From Kovacikia minuta CCNUW1 (lineage in GTDB: Bacteria; Cyanobacteriota; Cyanobacteriia; Leptolyngbyales; Leptolyngbyaceae), in contig NZ_CP083582.1 of the NCBI RefSeq assembly GCF_020091585.1, positions 6,148,536-6,212,535 on the forward strand: 64,000 nucleotides of DNA, given 5' to 3'. This document shows, piece after piece, positions 50,185 to 59,412 of the stretch (its first letter is position 1; the number at the start of each line of letters is the position of its first letter). A program made the position numbers and the translations under genes. The notes under the pieces were generated by a model. The model was not told where the DNA came from, searched no databases, and worked only from the letters and a program-made list of their open reading frames with translations.

Positions 50185-51099
50185 ATGACCGAGCCGCGTG
50201 ACGAGTTTGATAGCCCGTGGAAGGACATTTTGGAGTCTTATTTCCAGGACTTCATCCAGTTCTTCTTTCCCCAGATTCACACTGATATTGACTGGAGCCG
50301 AGGTTACGACTTTCTGGATCAAGAACTCCGACAGGTCGTGCGGGATGCAGAACTGGGAAAACGGTTGGTCGATAAACTTGTAAAGGTTTGGAAACTCAGT
50401 GGTGAAGAAACTTGGGTCTTAGCGCACATCGAAATCCAAAGTCAGGAAGAGAGCCAGTTCAGCGATCGGATGTTTGTCTACTACTATCGTCTGCGAGACC
50501 GATACAATCAGCGAATTGCCAGTTTAGCGATCTTGGGAGATGAACGCGCAACTTGGCGACCGCAACCGTTTCGAGAAGAACTGTGGGGCTGTGAGGCGAC
50601 CTTTCGGTTCCCCATCATCAAACTGCTGGACTATGAATCTCGTTGGGCTGAGCTAGAGATCAGCCAAAACCCATTTGCCATTGCAGTAATGGCACATCTC
50701 AAAACAAAGGAGACTCGTAACGATGCGGTCGGTCGCAAGGAATGGAAATTTCGGCTAACACGACGACTCTACGAACAAGGCTATGAGCGACAAGATATAC
50801 TAAACTTATTCCGGTTTCTGGACTGGATGATGGAGTTGCCGGAAGGCTTGAAACAGGCGTTTCGGGTTGAACTTGAGCAGTATGAGCAGGAGAAACAAAT
50901 GCCTTACGTCACCTCGATCGAGCAGATGGGAAGGGAAGAGGGAAGGGAAGAGGGAAGAGAAGAGGGAAGGAAAGAGACGCGACGATCGCTGGCGCTAAAA
51001 ATGCTTCAGGAGAATCTTCCGCTGGAGACGATCGCTCGCATTACCGAATTTACGACTGCTGAACTTCAACAACTCCAAGCCCAGCAGCAGCAGGAATAA
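50185..51099 (+). CDS. Rpn-family (PD-(D/E)xK) recombination-promoting nuclease-like protein
   Basis: 304 residues from the ATG at 50185. The YFQDFIQFFFPQIHTDIDWS start, ETWVLAHIEIQSQEE (E-x-Q active-site region) and SDRMFVYYYRLRDRY fit the Rpn/PD-(D/E)xK transposase-like group. Near the end a GREE unit is repeated about four times (12-bp DNA repeat at 50928-50970). It starts five bases after the LRR gene, inside the STM401x set, but is probably a passenger. Confidence 0.85.
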   Translation: MTEPRDEFDSPWKDILESYFQDFIQFFFPQIHTDIDWSRGYDFLDQELRQVVRDAELGKRLVDKLVKVWKLSGEETWVLAHIEIQSQEESQFSDRMFVYYYRLRDRYNQRIASLAILGDERATWRPQPFREELWGCEATFRFPIIKLLDYESRWAELEISQNPFAIAVMAHLKTKETRNDAVGRKEWKFRLTRRLYEQGYERQDILNLFRFLDWMMELPEGLKQAFRVELEQYEQEKQMPYVTSIEQMGREEGREEGREEGRKETRRSLALKMLQENLPLETIARITEFTTAELQQLQAQQQQE

Positions 51100-51110
51100 C
51101 CTAAACCTGC

Positions 51111-52313
51111 ATGAGCCATTGCTCCATGCCCAAATTTGTCCTCATCGCCAATCCGGAAACTCGCCGAGTGGTACTCTTTCAGCAGGCACTCGCTCGATTG
51201 AGCTTACCAGCAGCTGAAGTGGTGCCCTATGAAAAACTGCTGGCGGGACAGTGTTTTTTGCACGCATGGGATGCACCGGATCTATGGTTTCGCTTTGATG
51301 CCCCAGAGCGAAACTTTGCGGTCGATCGCGCGCTGATTGCGGCTGGGGCGACGGTGAATGATCCAGGACTACATCAGCGGATTGGGGCGATCGAGGCTTA
51401 TCAATTACAACCAGACAAAGGACGGATTCTCTATCCGCGTCAGTGGTATTTGGGTTGGCGACAGCAATTACAGAGTTGGGCGAAACAAATAAACGGCAGC
51501 GTTTTCAATCATCCTGAAGACATTGCAACAATGTTTGATAAGGTTCAGTGCCAGCGCATTTTGGCAAATCGTAGGATTCCAATTCCGCGATCGCTGACTC
51601 AACACACTTCTATACTCAGTTACGAACATTTGTGTGAAGAAATGGCTGCCCAGGACTGTCAGCGAGTGTTTGTGAAACTGGCACATGGTTCGTCTGCATC
51701 GGGAGTTGTAGCCTACGAACGGCGCGGCACCGCAGAACGGGCAATCACTACCGTTGAACGAGTGGAAGAGCAGGGAGACGTGCGCTTCTATAACTCCCGC
51801 AAAATTCGCCAGTATTCTAACCCCAATGAAATTGCTGATATCATCAATTTTCTATTGAATGAATCAGCACAGGTTGAAGCGTGGATGCCCAAAGCGCGGT
51901 TGGAAGGGCGCGAATTTGATGCGCGAGTGGTTGTGATGGGCGGCAAAGCACGACATGTCGTTTTGCGTGTGGGCAATAGTCCCATGACCAACTTACATTT
52001 GGGCAACGATCGCCGCGAACTTTCTGCCTTACCCAAGGCATTCGCAACCGATCGCTGGCTTGAAATGTTGCATACCTGTGAACAAGCCGCTGCCTGCTTT
52101 CCCCGCAGCTTTTACTGCGGCATTGATTTATTAATTGCGCCCAATTTGCGCGACCACTACATTCTCGAACTGAATGCCTTTGGCGATCTCCTGCAAGGAA
52201 TTACGTGGCAAGGATGGGATACTTACACCACCGAACTTGCCATGCTGTTGAAAAAGGAATTGAGTTTTGCGTTTTGCGTTTTGAGTTGGTGCCAACTCGA
52301 CTGCAAATGCTAA
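51111..52313 (+). CDS. STM4014-like ATP-grasp ligase
   Basis: 400 residues (ATG 51111; 51126 also possible). ATP-grasp marks are the Gly/Ser loop VFVKLAHGSSASGVVAY near residue 186 and the metal site YCGIDLLIAPN ... YILELNAFGDLLQG near 340-365 (Asp, Glu and Asn ligands). Such enzymes join a carboxylate to an amine or thiol via an acyl phosphate. The last 20 residues (FAFCVLSWC) are repeat-derived. Substrate unknown; context points to peptide or amino acid ligation. Confidence 0.87.
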   Translation: MSHCSMPKFVLIANPETRRVVLFQQALARLSLPAAEVVPYEKLLAGQCFLHAWDAPDLWFRFDAPERNFAVDRALIAAGATVNDPGLHQRIGAIEAYQLQPDKGRILYPRQWYLGWRQQLQSWAKQINGSVFNHPEDIATMFDKVQCQRILANRRIPIPRSLTQHTSILSYEHLCEEMAAQDCQRVFVKLAHGSSASGVVAYERRGTAERAITTVERVEEQGDVRFYNSRKIRQYSNPNEIADIINFLLNESAQVEAWMPKARLEGREFDARVVVMGGKARHVVLRVGNSPMTNLHLGNDRRELSALPKAFATDRWLEMLHTCEQAAACFPRSFYCGIDLLIAPNLRDHYILELNAFGDLLQGITWQGWDTYTTELAMLLKKELSFAFCVLSWCQLDCKC

Positions 52314-52324
52314 TTTACGAATTT

Positions 52325-52632
52325 CAAACCTAACATGCCTAACTTTCAACATACTGAACGGCATACTCCAAATACGCATTACAACACAATTAAGGGGCAT
52401 CGAAATAAGCATTCTAAATTTTGAATTTGAAATGATCAACTGCCAATATTAGATTCACCCCAACCATGCCCAACCCTCAGATTCACCAATCGCCATTACG
52501 ACTTACGAATTACGAATTACAACACAATCGATTATTAGATCCACTCAACCATGCCCAACACCCAGACTCACCAATCATCCATTACGAGTTATGAATTACA
52601 AATTACGAATTACAACACGATCGTCGGCACCC
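52325..52632. repeat. Degenerate direct repeats before the STM4013-like gene
   Basis: ACCATGCCCAACCCTCAGAT (52464) and ACCATGCCCAACACCCAGAC (52549) start two copies of about 70 bases, both ending TACGAATTACAACACRATCG. A more decayed third copy lies at about 52330-52390. The second copy provides the start codon and first residues of the downstream gene. Confidence 0.75.
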
Positions 52633-53408
52633 ATGATCTGATCTTTCTCACCTTTGATACCCTGCGCTACGATGTTGCCCAATCCCTCTGGCAAACCGGA
52701 CGAACTCCTCATTTAGCGGCACTGCTGCCCAACACTGGCTGGGAAAAACGGCATTCTCCTGGTAGCTTTACCTATGCGGCTCACCATGCCTTCTTCGCCG
52801 GATTTTTGCCCACACCGATCGCCCCTGGTAAACATCCCCGTCCGTTTGCGCTCCAGTTTGAAGGCAGTACGACGATCGCCCCCGAAACCTGTATTCTCAA
52901 TGGCGCAAGTCTTCCAGAAGGTTTGGTAGAGCGTGGATATCGCACCCTTTGCATTGGAGGCGTTGGCTTTTTCAATCAGTGCAATCCGCTGGGGAAGGTT
53001 CTACCAGGATTGTTTCAAGAGAAATACTGGAGTCCGAAGTTGGGTGTCACCGATCGCAATTCAACTGAACATCAAGTGGCGTTAGCCTGCGATCGCCTCC
53101 AGGCAATTCCCCAAAATCAGCGAGTTTTTCTGTTTATCAATTTGTCTGCGCTGCATCAACCCAACTATTTCTACCTGCCAGGAGCAACCACAGATTCGAT
53201 TGAAACCCACGCTGCTGCACTCGAATATATCGATCGCGCCCTTGTACCGCTCTGGGAAACTTTACGCAAACGTGCCCCCAGCTTCGGCATCCTCTGCTCC
53301 GATCACGGCACAACCTACGGTGAAGATGGCTACACTGGACATCGGATTGCTCACCCCATTGTGTGGACAGTCCCCTATGCCGAAATATTGATTGAGCAGA
53401 ATACGTAG
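52551..53408 (+). CDS. STM4013-like alkaline-phosphatase-superfamily hydrolase
   Basis: 285 residues. The fold's marks are DLIFLTFDTLRYDVAQ (metal-binding Asp and Thr nucleophile region), GSFTYAAHHAFFAGFLPTP, and the late metal site CSDHGTTYGEDGYTGHR. This matches the STM4013 group of sulfatase/phosphatase-like enzymes. The first 22 residues (QTHQSSITSYELQITN) come from an intergenic repeat and are probably not functional. An IS110 follows the stop by 22 bases. Confidence 0.87.
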   Translation: MPNTQTHQSSITSYELQITNYNTIVGTHDLIFLTFDTLRYDVAQSLWQTGRTPHLAALLPNTGWEKRHSPGSFTYAAHHAFFAGFLPTPIAPGKHPRPFALQFEGSTTIAPETCILNGASLPEGLVERGYRTLCIGGVGFFNQCNPLGKVLPGLFQEKYWSPKLGVTDRNSTEHQVALACDRLQAIPQNQRVFLFINLSALHQPNYFYLPGATTDSIETHAAALEYIDRALVPLWETLRKRAPSFGILCSDHGTTYGEDGYTGHRIAHPIVWTVPYAEILIEQNT

Positions 53409-53430
53409 ATACTGTGCAAAGTTGCAGGTG

Positions 53431-54426
53431 TCAAGTCGATGAGGTTGGGAAGCAGACCTGGGCGTCAAAAGGTTTATTGGCGTGCAGAACCCCGTAAATC
53501 CAGCGAATCAGCTTATGCATCACGGCCCCGACGACTTGACGCTTAGTTTTGTGGCGCTGGAGGAGTTGTGCGCGCCAAGCTTGAATCGGCTTGCTCCAGC
53601 GTAAAAGGCACAGGGCTGGGAGAAACAGGGCTTTGCGTAAGCGGGCATTACCAAGTTTGCACAGCCTGGGCTTGCCGTGAATCGATGTGCCAGAGGTTTT
53701 TTCCTGGGGCGTGAGTCCGGCGTAAGCCGCCAACTGCCGAGCCGAAGCAAAGTGCTGCCAACTGCCGATTTCTGCGAGAATCAGGGCCGCGGTGTGAGGA
53801 CCAATACCAGGAATCGAATCGAGCAATTCGTGTTGCCGTTTGAGACCGGGGAATTGGTCGATATGGGTTCGAATCTTGTCTCGCAAGGCTTTGAGTTGGT
53901 CTTCCATAAAGGTGATGTGAGTGTTAATCTCGCTTACCAACTCAGGGGGAGCTGTTTCGAGGCGATTGGTTTCCTGTCCAATCATCTGCTCGAGGGCCTG
54001 CACCCGTCGCATCAGATTTTGCAACACTTCCACCTCAGGGGCCGGTGGTTGCCAAAGCTCAGGCTTCAGGTCACGGCAGTATTCGGCAATTAAGCGAGCA
54101 TCAGCCGCATCGGTCTTGGTGCGACTCAAGCGACTCTGGGCATAAGCATGGACCGCTTGGGGATTGGCAATCGTCACGCCATACCCGGCGTGATGCAACT
54201 GCTTGGCGATGGCATGCCCATAGGTGCTGGTGGCTTCGAGACAGGCATGTAACTGGGTAAAGCGTTGCTGGCTCAACCAAGCGAGCAATTCTTGGTGCCC
54301 AGCAACTGTGTTGGCGACCGCTTTGCGTCGAAGCGCTTGGGTGCCACAGAGCAACACCCCATAAATCCGTGTTTTGCCAATGTCTAAACCCAATACAGCA
54401 TCAACGACAGGGGACGACGATGACAT
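53431..54426 (-). mobile_element. Second IS110-family transposase
   Basis: 331 residues from the ATG at 54426. The DEDD domain starts AVLGLDIGKTRIYGVLL, with CLEATSTYGHA near 58 and SRTKTDAADARLIAEYC near 95. The C-terminal part has SIPGIGPHTAALILAEIG and the Ser region SGTSIHGKPRLCKLGNARLR. Different from the IS110 at 33.3 kb. It is inserted against the direction of the STM401x genes. Full length. Confidence 0.92.
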
Positions 54427-54720
54427 AAAGGCTCCTTCAATCCATCCAGGGTTTACAGCCTCAGAACCCACTTTCCTTGTCAGTCCAGGGTCATGTCCAC
54501 TGCAGGGGCAGCCCTATGATACTGTTCAGTGTGGTGAGCGGCTGGAGCGGGCTTAGGGTCAGCAAAAGCGTCTAATCTACATCCAGGCTTGGCTAGCCTT
54601 AGGGGCATACCAGAGTGCACTTGACCTGACCCAACTTTCATTACTGTTGCTGAAAGCTGCCCTACACACAAGGGGCTTAGCATTTGGTAGAAAATCCTTG
54701 GTTAACTTTTAGCTGAATGG
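54427..54720 (-). ncRNA. Candidate bridge-RNA region of the second IS110
   Basis: About 290 bases upstream of the transposase start have no gene, the usual place for the bridge RNA in this IS subgroup. CTTGGCTAGCCTTAGGGG and other GC-rich words could form stems. Inferred from position only. Confidence 0.35.
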
Positions 54721-54739
54721 CACTGAAATAAGTTAGTTT

Positions 54740-54773
54740 AGATCCCCGACTTTTTCAAAAAAGTCGGGGATCT
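54740..54773. repeat. 16-bp hairpin identical in arms to the one at 28228
   Basis: AGATCCCCGACTTTTT and AAAAAGTCGGGGATCT with a 2-base loop. Two copies in the window show it is a dispersed element; it may also act as a terminator. Confidence 0.8.
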
Positions 54774-54904
54774 GGGCTGGCGGGATTACTTTAAATCAAT
54801 GCCATTCAACTTTTAGCTAAACTTTTATCCTTACTTTGAGAAAACATTGGGAACACTAGAGGAGGAATCGCTCGCAAACTCTACCAAATCTAAAGCGCAA
54901 ACTT

Positions 54905-55630
54905 ATGTCAAGCCAACATTCGGACGGACAGGCATCCGCTGAGAAGTTATTGCAAACGATGCAGTCGCTTTATGGGCAGCAGCACACCTTTCAGCAGGTG
55001 GATTGCAAAACCTTTCGCCATCTTGATCAGGGGTTTTATCGGCAGTCCCAAAAGCTGCTGGAGAAATTAGGGTTTCGCCAGATTGCAGACATTGAGGATG
55101 TCACCATCAGCCAGACCAATCCAGCCCATCGCACCTTTATTCGAGTTTTGTTGAGTGGCGATCGCACCACCGTAGGAGCGTGTTACCAATTTCCCCTGTC
55201 GTGGTTGGTACGTTTATTCCAGTGGATTGGGTTAGCCCCCAAAGGGGGTAAGGTGATTGATTTAGAAAGCGAGTTGTCAAATGGCAATTTTCTAATCACA
55301 ACCAACACTTTAAAGATGGATACAACCGCAGACATTCCTGGTATTCATCGTCAGCAATTTCCCCACAACACCTCCGCTGAACAGCTTCTCAATTGTCATC
55401 GGGAGAAACTCCGGGAATTTAATAAACAAAAAATTCAACCACTTAAAATGAATAATTATCAGGAAATTGAAGCGGCACAACATCGCTTGCAAGCAATTAA
55501 AAATAACTACCGTGCTTCTGTTGGATTTGTCACAGACGCCGATATTGACCAAACGGCAAAACCCCATCAGCAACAGGCAGCTGAGACTTTAAAGCAAGCA
55601 CTGCGGGATATGCAATCAACAGCAGAGTAA
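54905..55630 (+). CDS. Unknown 241-residue protein within the STM401x set
   Basis: No signal peptide or membrane anchor. The N-terminal half (KLLQTMQSLYGQQHTFQQVD, then FYRQSQKLLEKLGFRQIADI) and TFIRVLLSGDRTTVGACYQF look like a folded alpha/beta domain. A Gln/Asn-rich helical tail follows. I do not recognise the family. It sits between the IS110 and the STM4012-like gene on the same strand. Confidence 0.65.
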   Translation: MSSQHSDGQASAEKLLQTMQSLYGQQHTFQQVDCKTFRHLDQGFYRQSQKLLEKLGFRQIADIEDVTISQTNPAHRTFIRVLLSGDRTTVGACYQFPLSWLVRLFQWIGLAPKGGKVIDLESELSNGNFLITTNTLKMDTTADIPGIHRQQFPHNTSAEQLLNCHREKLREFNKQKIQPLKMNNYQEIEAAQHRLQAIKNNYRASVGFVTDADIDQTAKPHQQQAAETLKQALRDMQSTAE

Positions 55631-55710
55631 CCTTTCGATCACAAAATTAATGCGGTGCGTTACGCTATCGCTAACAGCACCCTCCGCTTCTACCATCCCC
55701 CATCCTTCCC

Positions 55711-57033
55711 ATGCCCCCTCTGCTCTCCTCGCCTCGCCTCTCCCAATCTCCCTACCAATCTTACGTTTACTCCTATCCTCACAAATCCGCTTACCGTCCC
55801 TGCCCAGCCCGATCGCTCTCCGAAATTTGGTCAACCGAAAAACGAGATGCCTTATTTCTGTACATCCACATTCCGTTCTGCGAAATGCGATGTGGGTTCT
55901 GCAATCTCTTCACGACTGTTAACCACAATGATGAGTTTGTGAATCAGTATGTCAACACATTACAGCGGCAGGCACACCGCGTTAAGGCTGAATTGGGAGA
56001 GACTCAATTTGTCCGATTCGCTTTAGGAGGAGGGACACCCACCCAGCTTCCGATCGCTGCTTTAGAAGCAATTCTAAACGTGGCAGAAAGCACAATGGGC
56101 GCACCACTGAAGGACATCCCGATCTCGGTGGAAGTGTCCCCTGAAACCGCTACGGCTGAGAAATTGCGCCTTTTGCGGGATCACCACGTCGATCGCATCA
56201 GTATTGGCGTTCAAAGCTTTATCGATGCAGAAGTGCTGGCGACCCAACGCCGTCAAACTACAACCCAGGTGCAAGCGGCATTAACCCGAATTCGCGCCTA
56301 TGGATTTCCCACACTCAACCTGGATTTAATCTATGGGCTACCTGGACAAACGGTAGATACGTGGCTGTACTCGATTCGATCGGCGCTTCAGTTTCAGCCC
56401 CAAGAGATTTATCTCTATCCCCTGTATGTGCGTCCGCTGACCGGGTTGGGATTGTCCGATCGGGAATGGGATGATATTCGTTTAGCCTGCTACCGGGCGG
56501 GACGAGACTTGTTGCAAGCAGAAGGGTATACCCAGGTTTCGATGCGAATGTTTCGTGCCCATCATGCTCGTGAAACATCCAGTCCGGTTTATTGCTGTCA
56601 GGCAGATGGCATGGTTGGTCTGGGTTGTGGCGCACGTTCCTACACCCGATCGCTGCATTACTCCAATGACTACGCTGTGAATGCCAAAGAGATTCGCAGC
56701 ATTATCGAACAGTATCTGACCTATGATGATTCAGCATTTGCAGTGGCAGATTATGGATTTGAATTACATCAGGAAGAACAACAGCGGCGGTTTATTCTGC
56801 TTTCTCTGCTATCTGAACAGGGGCTGAATTGTGCGGCGTATCGCGATCGCTTTGGCAGTCAGGCTCTTACCGATTTTCCCCAACTGCAACACCTGATTGA
56901 TCATCACCTGGCAACCTTACAAACCAATCTGCTGATGCTTACCCAAGCAGGTATCGAGCGATCAGATGCGATCGGCCCCTGGCTCTTTTCCAATCACGTT
57001 CAAATGCTCATGAGCCAATACACTTTGAAGTAA
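55711..57033 (+). CDS. STM4012-like radical SAM enzyme (HemN-like)
   Basis: 440 residues. The 4Fe-4S site is IPFCEMRCGFCNLF (C-x3-C-x2-C, near residue 57). Other HemN-type marks are RFALGGGTPTQLP, VDRISIGVQSF and LNLDLIYGLPGQT. The start YQSYVYSYPHKSAYRP is specific to the STM4012 group. HemN-like enzymes include haem-synthesis oxidases but also C-methylases and other radical chemistry, so coproporphyrinogen oxidation should not be assumed. Confidence 0.9.
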   Translation: MPPLLSSPRLSQSPYQSYVYSYPHKSAYRPCPARSLSEIWSTEKRDALFLYIHIPFCEMRCGFCNLFTTVNHNDEFVNQYVNTLQRQAHRVKAELGETQFVRFALGGGTPTQLPIAALEAILNVAESTMGAPLKDIPISVEVSPETATAEKLRLLRDHHVDRISIGVQSFIDAEVLATQRRQTTTQVQAALTRIRAYGFPTLNLDLIYGLPGQTVDTWLYSIRSALQFQPQEIYLYPLYVRPLTGLGLSDREWDDIRLACYRAGRDLLQAEGYTQVSMRMFRAHHARETSSPVYCCQADGMVGLGCGARSYTRSLHYSNDYAVNAKEIRSIIEQYLTYDDSAFAVADYGFELHQEEQQRRFILLSLLSEQGLNCAAYRDRFGSQALTDFPQLQHLIDHHLATLQTNLLMLTQAGIERSDAIGPWLFSNHVQMLMSQYTLK

Positions 57034-57140
57034 TCAGTTATCAGTTATCAGTTATCAGTAATTGAATCGCTTTTATCCTTCATCCCTCATCCCTCATCCT
57101 TCATCCCTCACCGCATCCCTCATCCCTCACCCTTCATCCC
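57034..57140. repeat. CATCCCT and CAGTTAT heptamer repeats
   Basis: ATCAGTTATCAGTTATCAG is followed by CTTCATCCCTCATCCCTCATC units up to the next start codon. Confidence 0.85.
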
Positions 57141-57146
57141 TTGCCC

Positions 57147-58034
57147 ATGCATCTCACGATTCTCTATCGCGGTTCCCTCGTTAGCTGCAATTATGGTTGT
57201 GAGTATTGTCCGTTTGCCAAACGTCAACAATCTGCTGCTGAGTTAACAATCGATCGCCAATCGCTAGAGCGGTTTGCGAATTGGATTGTTGATCATCCGC
57301 AGCATGAATTCTCGATTCTATTTACACCCTGGGGCGAGGCGTTAATTCATTCCTGGTATCAACAAACGCTGGTGCGGTTATCGCAGTTGCCAAATGTTCG
57401 GAAGGTGGCGATTCAGACGAACCTATCCTGCTCGCTTGATTGGATTGATCAGGCAAATCCTGATTGTCTTGCGTTGTGGGCAACCTTTCATCCCGAATGG
57501 TCAAACCTCGATCGCTTTCTGGAAAGGTGCAATGATTTACATCAGCGTGGAATTCGCTTTAGCGTGGGTGTGGTTGGGTTTCCACGGTTTAAAGAAGCGA
57601 TTACAGCGTTGCGCCAACGGCTTCCTCAAGCCATTTATCTCTGGATCAATGCTGTAAAAGCAGAACTACCCCAACTCACAGACGACGATCGGGCATTTTT
57701 TCAATCTATTGATCCCTTGTATGAATTGAACACACACCACTATCCCAGTTTGGGTAAATCCTGTAAAGCCGGAGAGTCCGTCATTTCAGTCGATGGTGAG
57801 GGTACCATGCGGCGCTGTCATTTCATCAAAACGGCGATCGGGAATCTCTATGATCCAGCTTTTGAGACTGCGCTGGTGGAGCGCCCCTGCACCAATGAAA
57901 CCTGCCATTGCCACATCGGTTACGTGCATTTGGATTACCTGGAGTTGGATAAAGTCTTCGGTGCAGGCATTCTCGAACGAGTACCGATCGCCTATCAACG
58001 GGATGAATTTGTGCGCGCCTCTAGCCAATCCTGA
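57147..58034 (+). CDS. STM4011-like radical SAM enzyme
   Basis: 295 residues from the ATG at 57147. The cluster motif is VSCNYGCEYCPFAKR (C-x3-C-x2-C, near residue 13), followed by a partial radical SAM barrel. The C-terminus has extra cysteines (SCKAGESVISVDGEGTMRRC, then CTNETCHCHIGYVHL), reminiscent of SPASM-type auxiliary clusters found in peptide-modifying radical SAM enzymes. Last gene of the set. Its end overlaps the remnant C-terminus of a kinase on the other strand by 40 bases. Confidence 0.9.
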   Translation: MHLTILYRGSLVSCNYGCEYCPFAKRQQSAAELTIDRQSLERFANWIVDHPQHEFSILFTPWGEALIHSWYQQTLVRLSQLPNVRKVAIQTNLSCSLDWIDQANPDCLALWATFHPEWSNLDRFLERCNDLHQRGIRFSVGVVGFPRFKEAITALRQRLPQAIYLWINAVKAELPQLTDDDRAFFQSIDPLYELNTHHYPSLGKSCKAGESVISVDGEGTMRRCHFIKTAIGNLYDPAFETALVERPCTNETCHCHIGYVHLDYLELDKVFGAGILERVPIAYQRDEFVRASSQS

Positions 58035-58288
58035 ATTTCCTGCACCAGCCAGAGGCATTCTGGCCCGGTGAAGCCATAGCCAAGGGAATAGTTGGAGTCA
58101 CCAATGAGTGTAATTGCCCACGTATCAGGGCTAATATCACCAGATCGTCGTGTTACAAGCGCATACTTAATGGTTTCTAACGATCCTTTTGCCTGTGTTT
58201 CTTCCTTAAATTTCTTTCCATTCGGCCGAATGTAGTGTTGCTGAATTTCAAAAGAATGGCAGTCAGCATCTAAATAAAGATGAGTGCT
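57995..58288 (-). pseudogene. C-terminal piece of an IS-disrupted Ser/Thr kinase
   Basis: Reading leftward from the TA at 58288, codons give STHLYLDADCHSFEIQQHYI ... YALVTRRSGDIS ... GFTGPECLWLVQEIQDWLEA and stop at 57995. It has no start codon of its own. Its first codon is completed by the kinase fragment on the far side of the IS630, in frame. The layout resembles the small C-terminal domain found on some cyanobacterial kinases. Confidence 0.8.
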
Positions 58289-58289
58289 A

Positions 58290-59411
58290 AGTAGGAGGGT
58301 GAAATTAAGTGTAAGATAAAGCGTTCGCTAAAATCGCCTATCATGCCCGCCCCTTTACGCATTCATTTGACCGCTGAGGAAGACCGAACCTTAACAGAAC
58401 TGCGACTGGCTCAGAACCTGCCCCAGCGCACTCGTGACCGCGCCCACATGTTGCGGCTGAACGCTCAGGGATGGAACGTGCCAGCGATTGCGGACGTGTT
58501 CGAGTGCCATCCTCATACGGTCAGAGCGACGCTGCGACGCTGGGAAGAAAAGGGTTTAGGTGGACTCTGGGAAGCTCCAGGACGGGGTGCAAAACCAAAG
58601 TGGCACGCCTCAGACTTGGACTATCTGACAGAGTGTTTGGAGCACGAACCCCGAACCTACAACAGTTTGCAATTAGCCAAAAAGCTGAAACAAGAGCGCT
58701 CCGTCGATTTAAGTAGTGACCGACTCCGCCGACTCCTCAAAAAAAAAACTACCGATGGAAACGCACCCGACAGAGTCATCGTAAAAAACAAGACCCCCTG
58801 CAAAAGGCGCGCAAGCAGGCAGACTTAGAGACCTTAGAGCTAGCCGCACAAGCGGGGCACATTGAACTCAAGTATCTCGATGAAGCAGGGTTCTGCCTCT
58901 GGAGCCCAGTCAGCTACAGCTATAGTCGGGTGGGCGTACAAAAACGGATGGAACAAACACTCAAGCGCTATGGCAACCGGATTAGCATTTTGGGTCTGTG
59001 GCAACCGGGAGAGCGGTTTGAGTATGCCTTAGTGCAAGGCGGATTCAAGGGCAAAAGCTACATTAAGGTGATGGATTGGATGGCAGACAAAGCCGCTCAA
59101 ACCTTGGCACAAACAGGTCGCATCACAGTAGTGGTGCAGGATAATGGCTCTCTCCATACCAGTCAACTGGTGCGGCAACAGTGGTCACGGTGGCAGGAGC
59201 AAGGATTATTCTTTTTCTTTTTGCCGCCCTACTGTTCAGAGATGAATCCGATTGAAACCCAGTGGCATCAACTGAAATGTCATGAGATTGCAGGACAGAT
59301 GTTTGATAACGAGTACGATTTAGCAATGGCTGTCATGAATGGAATGACAGCTCGTAGCCAAGCAGGTGATTATGCACTGGAGCGTTTTATATTTAATTGC
59401 ACCTAGCTACT
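58290..59411 (+). mobile_element. IS630-family insertion with TA target duplication
   Basis: TA dinucleotides flank the element (58288-58289 and 59412-59413). The ends AGTAGGAGGGTGAAATTAA and, reversed, AGTAGCTAGGTGCAATTAA match at 15 of 19 positions. It carries one transposase gene in two frames and cuts the kinase gene. Confidence 0.85.
58343..59406 (+). CDS. IS630 transposase, two frames joined at a 10-A run
   Basis: The first frame (from 58343) holds the helix-turn-helix part ([39 protein letters not shown]) and fails after LLKKK at A10 (58739-58748). The -1 frame continues [14 protein letters not shown], then [14 protein letters not shown] (first catalytic Asp-Glu), [12 protein letters not shown] (second Asp) and [15 protein letters not shown] (catalytic Glu). 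Slippage on A runs is known for IS630 members, so expression by frameshift is likely. Confidence 0.85.
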
Positions 59412-59412
59412 T

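Noticed and set aside
55711-57033. Annotation as coproporphyrinogen III oxidase (hemN)
   Set aside because: The N-terminal signature and context fit the STM4012 group; haem synthesis genes are not nearby.
58930-59406. Independent second transposase gene
   Set aside because: It is the catalytic half of the IS630 transposase, joined through the A10 run.
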